A stretch of 64,000 nucleotides of DNA, from contig NZ_CP011070.1 in NCBI RefSeq assembly GCF_000956175.1, positions 124,001-188,000 on the forward strand. The letters run 5' to 3'. The DNA comes from Nitrosopumilus adriaticus. GTDB lineage: Archaea; Thermoproteota; Nitrososphaeria; Nitrososphaerales; Nitrosopumilaceae. The translations under genes and the position numbers were made by a program. This document shows positions 17,055-25,221 of the stretch, piece by piece (position 1 is the stretch's first letter; the number at the start of each line of letters is the position of its first letter). The notes beneath the pieces were generated by a model. That model was not told where the DNA came from. It saw only the letters and a program-made list of their open reading frames with translations, and did not search any database.

Positions 17055-17435
17055 ATGCCTGGGGATGAGATTGAAGTCCCAAAGGAATTGCGAGAATTCA
17101 TGCTAGAAGGAGCAGAAGAGACATTCCTTGGACAAAAAAATGGTGCCAACAAACAATATCGTTATGGTAATTTACACATTAGAGAATATGATGAAAAATT
17201 TTTAGTTCATACTGATAAAATTGATCCAAGAAAAGATCCAGTAGGACACTTAATTCATGATGCACCAGAAATCTTAATCGGGTTAGCATGTGCAATTTAT
17301 GGCGGCTCACAAATTACAAAAAAACTAAACACAAATTCAAAAAAGAAATCAATTACAACAGGATTGCTTTCATCAATAATTACTGGATATCTGGGATATG
17401 CAGCAACTAAAAAAATTAAAAAATATGTGGAGTAA
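17055..17435 (+). CDS. Hypothetical protein with C-terminal membrane segment, upstream of ABC1 kinase
   Basis: 126 residues. The N-terminal 75 are soluble and charged (MPGDEIEVPKELREFMLEG); a hydrophobic region around EILIGLACAIYGGSQI and a second one around TGLLSSIITGYLGYAATKK suggest two membrane passes. A GATTATAAG box at 17025-17033 lies 22-30 nt upstream, so the mRNA should be leaderless. It is followed after 3 nt by the ABC1 kinase gene and is probably its partner. Family not recognised. Confidence 0.7.
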   Translation: MPGDEIEVPKELREFMLEGAEETFLGQKNGANKQYRYGNLHIREYDEKFLVHTDKIDPRKDPVGHLIHDAPEILIGLACAIYGGSQITKKLNTNSKKKSITTGLLSSIITGYLGYAATKKIKKYVE

Positions 17436-17438
17436 ATA

Positions 17439-18992
17439 ATGACCGCTGCAAGAACAATCCAAGTCTTAATCAAACTTTTACCATCAATACTTGCATTACG
17501 TAAAGATCGAAAAAAATGGATTCATCATGAAGGCAATGAAATAGATTTAGAACAATTTAGAAAGAATGCACGAAAGGTACTTGCAACATTTATCTCATTA
17601 GGACCTGTCTACATAAAATTAGGACAGTGGCTTTCTTCTAGAGCAGATATTTTACCTCAGCCATATTTAGAAGAATTATCGAAACTTCAGGACAGTGTTC
17701 CATCTGCTCCATTTGATCAGGCAAAATCAATTATTGAAAAAGATCTTGGTCCAATTGAAAAGAAATTTGATCAAATAGATCCTAATTCAATTTCTGGTGC
17801 ATCATTAGGGCAGGTATATCGAGGTTCAATTTCTGGTAAACAAATTGTAATTAAAGTAAAAAGACCTGGAATTGAAAAAATTGTCGCAGAAGATATCAAA
17901 GTATTAAAAAAAATTCTTCCATTAGCAATGAGATTTGTTGATCCCAATTTGCGTTATTCTGCAAAAGCTATGCTTTCTCAGTTTATTGAGACAATTCATG
18001 AAGAAATGGATTATACCAATGAATCAGCAAATCTCAAAAAAATTAAACGTGATTTAGGAGATAACAGCAAAGTTGTAGTTCCTTCAGTATATGATGACTA
18101 TTCATCAAAAAATATCCTTACAATGGAATATCTTCCAGGAATCAAAATTACTAATATTGAAGCCCTAAATGAGAAGGGAATTGATAGGCAAAAACTCGTA
18201 ATTGATGTACATAAGGTATTCTTTACTATGCTTCTTAAGCACTCCATATTTCACGCTGATCCTCATCCAGGAAACATTTCAGTCACTGATGATGGTAAAT
18301 TGATTTTGTATGACTATGGAATGGTAGGCAGGCTAGATAATGAAACTAGATTAAGATTGATTCGACTATATCTTGCATTAGTTGAGAAAGACCCCCCTAG
18401 AACTGTAAATGCAATGAATGATCTTGGAATGCTCACTCCCGATTTTAATCGGTCAGTCATTGAAAAAGGAATAGAACTTACTGTTCGTGCAATGCATGGA
18501 AAAAAACCTGATGAAATGGAAGTGGAAAGTCTAATGGAGCTTGCAAACAAAACTATGAGTAAATTCCCTTTCATTCTTCCAAAAAATTTGGCTTTGTACA
18601 TGAGAATGGCATCAATTATTGAAGGAATTTACAAAACACACAAAGTTAATTTCAGATTTGTAAAAATTGTAAGAGAAATTTTAGAAGAAGAGAGTCTAAT
18701 TAAAGATGCATACATTGAAGAAATCAAACGTTCGTTTGACAGATTCGCAAAATCAATTGATGCCACAATTTCTATAGCTCCTGAGCTCAAAAAATTCCTC
18801 GATGAAAATAGATCCTTGAATCTCCTAAATGCAAAACCTAAATCAAATGTTTTACTCTCTGGAAGTATTCTTTCGGCGGCAATTTTTATTGGCTCTTCTT
18901 TTTTGTATACCACAAATGAATCAATTGGAATTACTGGAATGATTGGATCACTAATTATAATGAGTTTATTTACAATTTTTAGAAAGCGATAA
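17439..18992 (+). CDS. ABC1/UbiB-family atypical kinase
   Basis: 517 residues, full length. The family hallmarks are the N-terminal LGPVYIKLGQWLSSRADILP (KxGQ motif), SGASLGQVYRG (the Ala-rich replacement of the P-loop), the lysine in VIKVKRPGI, and HADPHPGNI with LYDYGMVG as catalytic and metal-binding loops. Two hydrophobic segments close the C-terminus (VLLSGSILSAAIFIGSSFLY and ITGMIGSLIIMSLFTIF), as in membrane-associated UbiB. In bacteria and eukaryotes relatives support quinone biosynthesis; the archaeal role is inferred only. Confidence 0.92.
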   Translation: MTAARTIQVLIKLLPSILALRKDRKKWIHHEGNEIDLEQFRKNARKVLATFISLGPVYIKLGQWLSSRADILPQPYLEELSKLQDSVPSAPFDQAKSIIEKDLGPIEKKFDQIDPNSISGASLGQVYRGSISGKQIVIKVKRPGIEKIVAEDIKVLKKILPLAMRFVDPNLRYSAKAMLSQFIETIHEEMDYTNESANLKKIKRDLGDNSKVVVPSVYDDYSSKNILTMEYLPGIKITNIEALNEKGIDRQKLVIDVHKVFFTMLLKHSIFHADPHPGNISVTDDGKLILYDYGMVGRLDNETRLRLIRLYLALVEKDPPRTVNAMNDLGMLTPDFNRSVIEKGIELTVRAMHGKKPDEMEVESLMELANKTMSKFPFILPKNLALYMRMASIIEGIYKTHKVNFRFVKIVREILEEESLIKDAYIEEIKRSFDRFAKSIDATISIAPELKKFLDENRSLNLLNAKPKSNVLLSGSILSAAIFIGSSFLYTTNESIGITGMIGSLIIMSLFTIFRKR

Positions 18993-19403
18993 CTATTCTA
19001 TTTTGATATCTTTTCCATGTTTTTGAACAGGGATAATGATTGTCAAAACTCCTTGTTCGTATTTTGCAGAATTGACTGACTCTTCTCCTTTTTTTAATTC
19101 AATTGGTAATCTTATTTTTTTATCAATTATGTTTGGTCTTTGATTACAAATAATGCTGTGCTTATTTTGTTCAGGAATTTCTTTGCATGCCTGAATTGAC
19201 AGAATATTTGCATTAATAGATAATTTGATATCCTTTTTTTCGAATCCTGGAATATCTATTACCACTGTTAATTTATCGTCATCAAGATGCATATCTACAG
19301 GAGGTAAAACAAATTCATAAAATTCTCTTGATTTGTTTCCAATTTCCTTCATCATTTCATTTGCCATAGATTTTACTAATCCCATTTTGAGATATATGCT
19401 CAA
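18993..19403 (-). CDS. Hsp20/alpha-crystallin small heat-shock protein
   Basis: 136 residues with the alpha-crystallin domain from about 35 to the end: VDMHLDDDKLTVVIDIPGFEKKDIKL and the closing beta strand YEQGVLTIIIPVQ. An ATP-independent holdase chaperone. Its stop codon directly abuts the stop of the ABC1 kinase gene (convergent, no gap). The N-terminal arm is short and starts MSIYLKMGLVKSM; a later Met (residue 7 or 14) is also a possible start. Confidence 0.9.
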   Translation of the reverse strand: MSIYLKMGLVKSMANEMMKEIGNKSREFYEFVLPPVDMHLDDDKLTVVIDIPGFEKKDIKLSINANILSIQACKEIPEQNKHSIICNQRPNIIDKKIRLPIELKKGEESVNSAKYEQGVLTIIIPVQKHGKDIKIE

Positions 19404-19598
19404 TTTTTGGTTATAAACCTTGTAATTTATCGAGTGTTTTCATAAACAATTAGGTAGAATTTTGATTAATTCTAATAAATCGTTTAGCCTTGATGGATTT
19501 AGATAATAAAAGATTGGGCCAAACTTGCCCAATCCTTGGACGACGGTAAACTTGTAAATGACTTTTGTAAGAATACCATTATTCATTTTAGAAATTTG
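19404..19598. other. Intergenic region upstream of Hsp20, with perfect stem-loop
   Basis: No gene seen. GATTGGGC (19512-19519) and GCCCAATC (19527-19534) form a perfect 8-bp stem with a 7-nt loop, unusually GC-rich for this genome. AGATAATAAAAG just before it (19501-19512) resembles a TATA box in plus orientation. Whether the stem is transcribed or is a protein site for the leftward Hsp20 gene, whose start lies 109 nt away, cannot be told. Confidence 0.5.
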
Positions 19599-19712
19599 GC
19601 TTAAAAGAAAATAGTAGAAATGCTCAGTATGATCTAAATACTATTTTTTCAAAATAAATTCAATCGGAACTGTCACCAAACAACTAATCGTTGCTGGTCT
19701 TAAGTTCCAATC
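19599..19712 (+). ncRNA. Repeated structured RNA candidate, copy 2
   Basis: Counterpart of 16902-17010. TATA-like TTAAAAG ends 6 nt before GTAGAAAT, exactly as in copy 1. The hairpin has outer stem GGAACT (about 19667-19672) with AGTTCC (19703-19708), internal loop GTC/CTTA, inner stem ACCA/TGGT and an apical CAAC-taatc-GTTG stem. It ends 49 nt before the start codon at 19757. Similarity to copy 1 continues into the following TATA box, so the duplicated unit is promoter, RNA, second promoter. Confidence 0.6.
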
Positions 19713-19756
19713 TAGAAAACACCGACGGTATAAAAGACCAAAATACAATTTTCATT

Positions 19757-19903
19757 ATGGGGAAAAGAGTTACTGTTGTTCTTGAAGATGATATCTTAAA
19801 AAAACTTCGAATCATACAGGCAAAACAAATCAAAGATTCTTCTGCGTCTGTAAGTTTTTCTAAAGTAATCAATGAAACTTTGAAAAAATCCCTCAAAAAT
19901 TAA
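19757..19903 (+). CDS. Small ribbon-helix-helix-like protein
   Basis: 48 residues starting MGKRVTVVLEDDILKKLRII, a beta strand followed by two helices as in CopG/Arc-type DNA-binding proteins. An in-frame extension to 19691 exists, but a strong TATA box (TATAAAAG at 19729-19736) lies inside it, 21-28 nt before the ATG at 19757, so the leaderless start is preferred. Small size and fold suggest a transcription factor; the target is unknown. Copy 2 of the RNA element is directly upstream. Confidence 0.7.
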   Translation: MGKRVTVVLEDDILKKLRIIQAKQIKDSSASVSFSKVINETLKKSLKN

Positions 19904-19980
19904 ACTACTTTGTCTCTGAGCAATAAAAATAGTATCTCTTGATTATTTTTTAATAAATTCAATTTAATAAAATCCAAAAA

Positions 19981-20139
19981 TTATTTGCTCTTTCTCTTTG
20001 CACGCAGATGTGTTCTACAACAAGGACATTGTATTCCACCATATTCTAAATATGCATCACAAGAGGTACATCTTTTTACTCCGTAACCATATCTTTTATT
20101 TTCTGATCTATATCTTTCACAAATTCCTCTACAAGCCAA
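19981..20139 (-). CDS. Small zinc-ribbon protein
   Basis: 52 residues from a TTG at 20139, beginning (M)ACRGICERY and containing GVKRCTSCDAYLEYGG and QCPCCRTHLRAKRKSK: two CxxC pairs that form a zinc ribbon with a basic tail. A longer in-frame ATG at 20166 exists, but the conserved part starts at ACRGIC and the TTG lies 2 nt after the stop of the preceding small ORF. Similar short ACRGIC-type proteins are familiar from marine Thaumarchaeota. Last gene of a three-gene leftward operon; function unknown. Confidence 0.7.
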   Translation of the reverse strand: MACRGICERYRSENKRYGYGVKRCTSCDAYLEYGGIQCPCCRTHLRAKRKSK

Positions 20140-20141
20140 TT

Positions 20142-20258
20142 CTATGGAACCAAGAGTCCTTTGCATTTAGGGCAGCAATTTTTTGATTTTGTTAATGGGT
20201 ATGTGGTATAAACACCTGCACACAAAACACAGATTTTCAGAGATGCTTGTTTGCTCAT
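20142..20258 (-). CDS. Mini zinc ribbon (38 aa)
   Basis: ATG at 20258 overlaps the TGA of the upstream HTH gene as ATGA, and the TAG at 20144-20142 lies 2 nt before the next start. The protein MSKQASLKICVLCAGVYTTY continues with a CCPKCKG element, giving two CxxC pairs (CVLC and CPKC) in 38 residues. The two-sided operon fit and the cysteine pattern support a real gene. Confidence 0.65.
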   Translation of the reverse strand: MSKQASLKICVLCAGVYTTYPLTKSKNCCPKCKGLLVP

Positions 20259-20596
20259 TTTCTTGTAATCTCGTTTTTTGTAAATGAAATTGAAGGCTCA
20301 AATTTTGTAATACTGATTTTAACATCTTTGATTAAACTCTGATAAAATGTTGTAATGTGTCCCGATTCTGTAAAGTCCTTTTTTTCTGTAATTAAAGAGC
20401 AGTCTTTGAGACTTTGGATTTGTTTGTATGCTGAACTGAGTGGGATTTTCATTTCTTTAGAAATTTCTAAAATTGATTTTGGCTCTTTAATTATTGAAAA
20501 TAGGATGTGTCTTGATTCTAAATGAGCAAGCTCATTTAACATTTTATGAGAAATATCGTATTTTTCTATGAGTGATGGTTTGAGTTTTGTAGTCAT
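20255..20596 (-). CDS. ArsR-like winged-helix transcription regulator
   Basis: 113 residues. The winged helix spans about 20-85: LAHLESRHILFSIIKEPKSI, then SKEMKIPLSSAYKQIQSLKD as helix-turn-helix, and a wing (LITEKKDFTESGHITTFYQS). No cysteine metal site is present. It heads a leftward operon with two zinc-ribbon mini-proteins, linked by an ATGA overlap. Target unknown. Confidence 0.75.
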   Translation of the reverse strand: MTTKLKPSLIEKYDISHKMLNELAHLESRHILFSIIKEPKSILEISKEMKIPLSSAYKQIQSLKDCSLITEKKDFTESGHITTFYQSLIKDVKISITKFEPSISFTKNEITRK

Positions 20597-21028
20597 GTGA
20601 GAATTATTGTGTAATCTATAATTTAAGAAATCTACTGATTATAAAAGTCTGGAATATGAAATTAAAACAATTTTTGATGTACCATACGTATCAAATATTT
20701 TTTTATTTTGATAGAAAACATTGGAAAATTGGTTGTTGAACCAATAATGCCAATAGAAATACTTCCTGGTCGGTCAGGATGAATAACTATAATGTACCAA
20801 TTCTTCCAATGCTTTTTGAACTTGTAATGCCTTGTAAAGGAATGACAGACCAAACATTCAAGATCACTATGATTTGTTATTGTCAAATTATTATAGATGC
20901 CTAATATTATACAAAAATATTCTATAATCATAAACTATGTAATAATTTTTAGATTTTTATTTCACACCATTGTTTTAGAATAATAAATTCATCATTATGT
21001 TTAAAACAAAATTTTTAAGATATTGGTT
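20597..21028. other. 432-bp region without a convincing gene
   Basis: Contains one leftward frame (20662-20931, listed separately with low confidence). The right end has AAAACAAAATTTTTAAGATA before the ATG at 21029, where TTTTTAAG at about 21012-21019 is a weak TATA candidate. Nothing else was recognised; the GACTGATTATAAAAGTC stretch near 20634-20650 looks like a leftward or rightward promoter fragment. Confidence 0.4.
20662..20931 (-). CDS. Doubtful 89-aa ORF
   Basis: Open leftward frame beginning MIIEYFCIILGIYNNL with one CxxC (LECLVCHSF) and the segment HWKNWYIIVIHPDRPGS. Aromatic and His content is unlike random frames here, so it may be a small or decaying gene, but there is no operon link, no recognised domain and no good promoter. 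Could equally be noise. Confidence 0.3.
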   Translation of the reverse strand: MIIEYFCIILGIYNNLTITNHSDLECLVCHSFTRHYKFKKHWKNWYIIVIHPDRPGSISIGIIGSTTNFPMFSIKIKKYLIRMVHQKLF

Positions 21029-21331
21029 ATGAGTCAAGAAGAAACAAAACCTTGGGTACTTGTAAGCAATGTCAAAAAAGATACAACGTCTCTAGACTTG
21101 CAAATGATTGCACCACAAATCACAGCACTTGTGGATGAATGGCAATCAAAGGGAAGAATAATGTGGTCTGGTGCATTTGATAATGAACAATCATCAATGG
21201 CAGTATTTGAGGCAACAGAAAATGAAGCAAAGGAATTTTTCAAAAAATATGAGAACATTTGTTCCGGTGTATTGAATTATTACTTGCACCAATGGGATGC
21301 GATGCCAATTTTATCAGTATTGTCTCATTGA
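21029..21331 (+). CDS. YciI-like small alpha/beta protein
   Basis: 100 residues from the ATG at 21029 (a TTG two codons earlier is also in frame). The pattern of beta strand PWVLVSNV, long helix, GRIMWSGAF and the central acidic ATENEAKEFFKKYE resembles YciI/ferredoxin-like dimeric barrels. No firm catalytic site is evident. A possible hairpin CATTTT...AAAATG at about 21375-21393 follows the gene. Confidence 0.55.
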   Translation: MSQEETKPWVLVSNVKKDTTSLDLQMIAPQITALVDEWQSKGRIMWSGAFDNEQSSMAVFEATENEAKEFFKKYENICSGVLNYYLHQWDAMPILSVLSH

Positions 21332-21492
21332 TACAATCATTTTTCTAATTTCACATCTAACTACTCCCATTTTCATCCCCAAAATGATGGCTAAATCCCC
21401 ATGAAATAGGATCTAATGATCATTTACACACATGAACGTAGTCTATATCTTGATAGATTTTTAATCAATTAATTTCTCTGTTTTGATAACTT

Positions 21493-22074
21493 ATGATTAT
21501 TGTAATAGAAGGTGGAGATCAGGCAGGAAAGCTAACTCAATCAACACTATTAGAGAAAGCGCTAAAAAAAAGAAAGATCAAAACTAAACTATTTCATTTT
21601 CCAGATTATAAAACACCAATAGGACAAGAAATAAGAAAATATTTGGATGGAAAAAGAAAATTTCCTCCGCAAGTAATTCATTGTCTGTTAGCAGCAAATA
21701 GATGGGAAAAACTCAATAAAATCATAGCAGCACAAGAAAAAAATTCTATTTTAATCATGAATCGCTATTATCATTCTAATTTGATTTATGGTATAGCAAA
21801 TGGTTTGAAACCAAAATGGCTTGAGAAACTTGATGCAGGTCTGCCAAAAGCTGATCTAGTAATTTTGCTTGATGTATCTCAAAAAGAATCATTTCATAGG
21901 CAAAAAACCAACCGTGACAAATTTGAAAAAAATGAAGAATTCTTGCAAAAAATTTCTAAAATCTATAGAACTACCGCAAAGAAAAAAAAATGGAAAATAA
22001 TAGACGCTTCAAAATCTAAACAAGAAGTACATGAAGAAATTATGAAAACATTTTCAAAGAAAATAGGATTATGA
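21493..22074 (+). CDS. tmk: Thymidylate kinase-like protein with divergent P-loop
   Basis: 193 residues similar in layout to eukaryotic-type dTMP kinase: P-loop region EGGDQAGKLTQS, FPDYKTPIGQEI, LLAANRWE (typical of human-type TMK), the DRY region here NRYYHSN, and AGLPKADLVILLD. Two departures: the S/T after the P-loop Lys is Leu (GKL instead of GKS/T), with Thr next, and DRY is NRY. It overlaps the following HD gene by 4 nt (ATGA) and sits in an operon with UMP kinase, supporting a role in pyrimidine nucleotide metabolism. Confidence 0.8.
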   Translation: MIIVIEGGDQAGKLTQSTLLEKALKKRKIKTKLFHFPDYKTPIGQEIRKYLDGKRKFPPQVIHCLLAANRWEKLNKIIAAQEKNSILIMNRYYHSNLIYGIANGLKPKWLEKLDAGLPKADLVILLDVSQKESFHRQKTNRDKFEKNEEFLQKISKIYRTTAKKKKWKIIDASKSKQEVHEEIMKTFSKKIGL

Positions 22075-23306
22075 AAAAAAATTATTCAGACATAATTGAT
22101 CCTATTCATGATTTTATTCGTGTATATGATCATGAATTATCAATAATTGACAATCCAATTTTTCAAAGATTAAGACGAATAAGGCAACTATCAGGTGCTC
22201 ATTTGACATACCCTGCAGCTCAGCACACAAGATTTGAGCACTCATTGGGTGTAATGCATATTGCAAGTCAAGCAGGCAATGCACTAAATGAAAAAGAGAT
22301 TTTGAAATCAGATGACATTGAAATTCTTAGATTATCTGGACTATTGCATGATATAGGACATGGTCCATTCTCTCATCTTTTTGAGGAAATTATTCAGGAA
22401 AGAAAAATTTCTCATGAAGATTTTGGCAAAGAAATAATTCTAAAATCTGAAATTGGTGATATCTTATCAAAAAACGGTTATGACAAAAAACTTGTCACTA
22501 AAATTGCATTTGGAGATTCTAAATTTCAATATTTAAACGAAATTGTATCAGGTGCACTTAGTGCAGACATGATGGATTATTTACTTCGGGATGGTTATTT
22601 TACTGGGGCAGAACATGCAAAAATTGATCATAAAAGAATTACACAATCCCTTGATGTACATAAAAAAAAATTAGCTCTAGAACGTTCAGCGCTATATTCC
22701 TTTGAATCTATGATGCACTCAAGATATCAAATGTTCAAGGCTGTATATTTTCATAAAACTGTAAGAGCAGCAGAAGTAATGTTGCTTGAAGCCTTAAGAT
22801 TATCTGATGATGAATATGGTTTTACAACTTTTAATCTAGATGAATTTGTTAACCTTACAGATGAGTATGTCTTATCTACTCTAATTTCATCAAAATCTAC
22901 AAAATTAAGACGTGCTAGACAATTTGCTCAAGACTATCAAGATCGAAAATTGCTAAAATGTGTGTTTGAGAGAATTTTGACCAGTCAAACAAATCTCAAA
23001 AAAACAAGAACTGATGAACTTAGAACTGAAATTTCTAAAAAATCCAAAGTCCAGGAAAATGAAATTTTTGTTGATAGTTCCGTAACTCCGTCAATTCCTC
23101 TTGCACCATCCAAAAATGAGTCAAAATCTATAATTCTGATTTCAAATGAGAATGGAAAATCGTCTGCTAATGTGATGCCAATTTCTAAAATTCCAGTTGT
23201 TTCTGCGATTTCAGGCTTTATGAATATCCTTAGAATTTATACTCATGACAAGAACAGAAAGAAAGTTGAAATTGCCGCAAAATCAATTCTTGGTGATCTA
23301 AAATGA
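22071..23306 (+). CDS. HD-domain phosphohydrolase (dNTPase/SAMHD1-like)
   Basis: 411 residues. The HD metal site is intact: [14 protein letters not shown] supplies the first His, [12 protein letters not shown] the HD pair, and [17 protein letters not shown] the last Asp. This arrangement is typical of dGTPase/SAMHD1 relatives that remove triphosphate from deoxynucleotides. Overlaps tmk by 4 nt at its start and pyrH by 4 nt at its end (ATGA both times), so the three form one nucleotide operon. Substrate specificity cannot be read off. Confidence 0.87.
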   Translation: MKKNYSDIIDPIHDFIRVYDHELSIIDNPIFQRLRRIRQLSGAHLTYPAAQHTRFEHSLGVMHIASQAGNALNEKEILKSDDIEILRLSGLLHDIGHGPFSHLFEEIIQERKISHEDFGKEIILKSEIGDILSKNGYDKKLVTKIAFGDSKFQYLNEIVSGALSADMMDYLLRDGYFTGAEHAKIDHKRITQSLDVHKKKLALERSALYSFESMMHSRYQMFKAVYFHKTVRAAEVMLLEALRLSDDEYGFTTFNLDEFVNLTDEYVLSTLISSKSTKLRRARQFAQDYQDRKLLKCVFERILTSQTNLKKTRTDELRTEISKKSKVQENEIFVDSSVTPSIPLAPSKNESKSIILISNENGKSSANVMPISKIPVVSAISGFMNILRIYTHDKNRKKVEIAAKSILGDLK

Positions 23307-23986
23307 AAAAAAGAATTGTAATCAAATTGTCTGGAAAGATTTTTGGCATAGATAATGCCAAAGTGCTAAAGGATTATGCAGAATTTCTAGTAAAAATTAG
23401 CAAGACTTGTCAGCCTATAGTAATTGCTGGAGGGGGAAATATTGCACGACACTATATTTCTCATGCAAGATCTTCAGGTGCTGATGAATCAACTCTTGAT
23501 GAACTAGGAATCGAAATTTCAAGGCTTAATGCAAAGTTGTTGATTTATGCTCTGAAAAATAAAGCATATTCTCATCCCCCAACCACTTTACAAGAAGTCA
23601 GACATGCTGTAGATGATGGATTAATTGTAGTTGCTGGTGGCTTACATCCTGGTCAAAGTACTAATGGTACTGCAGCTTTGATTGCCGAAAAAGTACAGGC
23701 AGAGCAATTTCTCAATGCAACTGATGTTGATGGTGTATATGACAAGGATCCAAATAAATTCAAAAATGCAAAAAAATTCCGACGTATTGATCTCAAGAAT
23801 TTGAAAAATATGCTTGTTCATGAGGATTCAGTTGCTGGAGGATATGATTTGATGGATATTGTAGCTCTGAAAATTATAGAGCGCTCCAAAATTAAAACAA
23901 GAATACTAAAAGCAACTCCAAAAAATATTGAAAATGCCATTAAAGGTGGAAATATAGGCACAGAAATTATTCTTAGTTCAAAATAA
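23303..23986 (+). CDS. pyrH: UMP kinase, archaeal type
   Basis: 227 residues of the amino-acid kinase fold: [12 protein letters not shown] at the N-terminus, [14 protein letters not shown] (phosphate loop), [14 protein letters not shown] (UMP region), and [16 protein letters not shown] near the nucleotide site. Length and ending match the archaeal PyrH branch. Makes UDP from UMP. Ends directly adjacent to a convergent hypothetical gene. Confidence 0.94.
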   Translation: MKKRIVIKLSGKIFGIDNAKVLKDYAEFLVKISKTCQPIVIAGGGNIARHYISHARSSGADESTLDELGIEISRLNAKLLIYALKNKAYSHPPTTLQEVRHAVDDGLIVVAGGLHPGQSTNGTAALIAEKVQAEQFLNATDVDGVYDKDPNKFKNAKKFRRIDLKNLKNMLVHEDSVAGGYDLMDIVALKIIERSKIKTRILKATPKNIENAIKGGNIGTEIILSSK

Positions 23987-24343
23987 TTACTCAGTTATCT
24001 GGTTTTGAATGGTTGGTCTTGTTTCAGACCAAATCTGAATCTCTTTTTCCGGATATTCTTCAATTCCAGTATCTCGAAGTTTTTTGTAGATTGATAATGC
24101 TTCTTCTTTTTCTACAGCCTTTGATTGAGCCTTTGTAAATCCATCCTTGTCTACGATTACTGCTACATGTCCATCTGGAGAATTGATTACTGCTGTAAAT
24201 TCCTCCTCCCCTACAGGATGAAATTTTCCATCAATTTTTTTGGTAGTTAATGTTAGCATTGCAAATCCAGCTACATCAAACATCTTCATTTGTGATTTAC
24301 TTGCCCTTAGTTTTCCTTGTTGAACTGCTTGAAAATACTGCAT
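23987..24343 (-). CDS. Hypothetical protein
   Basis: 118 residues, soluble, starting MQYFQAVQQGKLRASKSQMK, with a central beta-rich segment (EEFTAVINSPDGHVAVIVDK) and an acidic C-terminal half. No membrane segment or known motif. Stop abuts pyrH; start is 71 nt from the divergent LEA-like gene, so both have promoters in that gap. Composition matches neighbours. Not recognised. Confidence 0.6.
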   Translation of the reverse strand: MQYFQAVQQGKLRASKSQMKMFDVAGFAMLTLTTKKIDGKFHPVGEEEFTAVINSPDGHVAVIVDKDGFTKAQSKAVEKEEALSIYKKLRDTGIEEYPEKEIQIWSETRPTIQNQITE

Positions 24344-24414
24344 TATTTTTTTCTGTCTCCAATGGTATAATAACTATCTCAACATTTAAGATATGAAGAG
24401 GAAATAGAAAAATA

Positions 24415-24969
24415 ATGAATCCTAAAATCTTTGTTGGTATTGCTGTTGCAGCACTTGCAGCGATATTAGGTAGCATTCTTTTAGTAGGACCCACAATGCA
24501 AGTTTCATCTTCAGAGAACTCTTCTACTAATACCCAAATCCAGCTGGTAAAACCTCTAGAAGTAGAATTAGAAGATATTTCAGTTTTAAAAATTTCAGAG
24601 CGTACTGCAACAATTGAAATTGAATTTAAAATTTCAAATCCCAATCCCCGATCTGTAATAGTTCAAACCATGGATTATCAATTATTTGAAACAGGATATT
24701 CTGAAAATGAGCAAATTTCAGGTGGTGAAATTGGTAGCAGGCCAGAGGGAATGGTAGAATTTGGTTCAAATTATTATACTCTTCTTGGAGAAAATTCTAT
24801 TGTACTTAGAGATAAAATAACTCTGAAAAACACTGGCAACACTCCGGAACTATGGAAAGACTTTGAGGATGGCACAAATACGTGGAAAGTTTCTGGTACT
24901 GTCTATTACAATCTTAGCTCAATGACTAGCGGTCAAGAGAATCAACTTAATTTTGAATTTACAAAATAA
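24415..24969 (+). CDS. Membrane-anchored LEA14-like protein
   Basis: 184 residues. N-terminal hydrophobic anchor (IFVGIAVAALAAILGSILLVG), Ser/Thr-rich linker, then a beta-sandwich with TATIEIEFKISNPNPRSVIV, the NPN pattern of the LEA-2/WHy domain. Probably external. The second half (KITLKNTGNTPELWKDFEDG) continues the same fold. Stress-related in other organisms; the role here is unknown. Confidence 0.65.
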   Translation: MNPKIFVGIAVAALAAILGSILLVGPTMQVSSSENSSTNTQIQLVKPLEVELEDISVLKISERTATIEIEFKISNPNPRSVIVQTMDYQLFETGYSENEQISGGEIGSRPEGMVEFGSNYYTLLGENSIVLRDKITLKNTGNTPELWKDFEDGTNTWKVSGTVYYNLSSMTSGQENQLNFEFTK

Positions 24970-25068
24970 ACCTGTATTGTATCATAAAATTCAAAAATTA
25001 TGATATTTTGTTTTTAGAGAAAAATTATTGGCAAAGTTATAAAAGCTCGTAGAGTGGTTTTTTATCAA

Positions 25069-25179
25069 ATGGCAGAAGCAGGTATGGCCGCATTTGGCGC
25101 AGCAGCAGGAGTCGCAATTGCACTAGCAGTAGTGTGTTTCGCTCTTCGTGGTAAAGGACATCCAGAACCACTCGATTAA
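25069..25179 (+). CDS. Small Ala/Gly-rich membrane protein (36 aa), leaderless
   Basis: MAEAGMAAFGAAAGVAIALA begins a single hydrophobic helix, followed by VVCFALRGKGHPEPLD. TTATAAAAG at 25037-25045 is a textbook TATA box 24-32 nt before the ATG, and a hairpin with a T-run follows the stop, so this is a complete small transcription unit that looks strongly expressed. GxxxA packing in the helix suggests it associates with another membrane protein. Function unknown. Confidence 0.75.
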   Translation: MAEAGMAAFGAAAGVAIALAVVCFALRGKGHPEPLD

Positions 25180-25181
25180 CC

Positions 25182-25206
25182 AAAAGGAATTTTTCCTTTA
25201 CAATAT
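25182..25206 (+). terminator. Hairpin terminator of the 36-aa gene
   Basis: AAAAGGAA (25182-25189) and TTCCTTT (25193-25199) pair around a TTT loop, and a T-rich stretch (ATATTTTT) follows. Positioned 3 nt after the stop codon. Confidence 0.55.
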
Positions 25207-25221
25207 TTTTAATTTAAGTAA

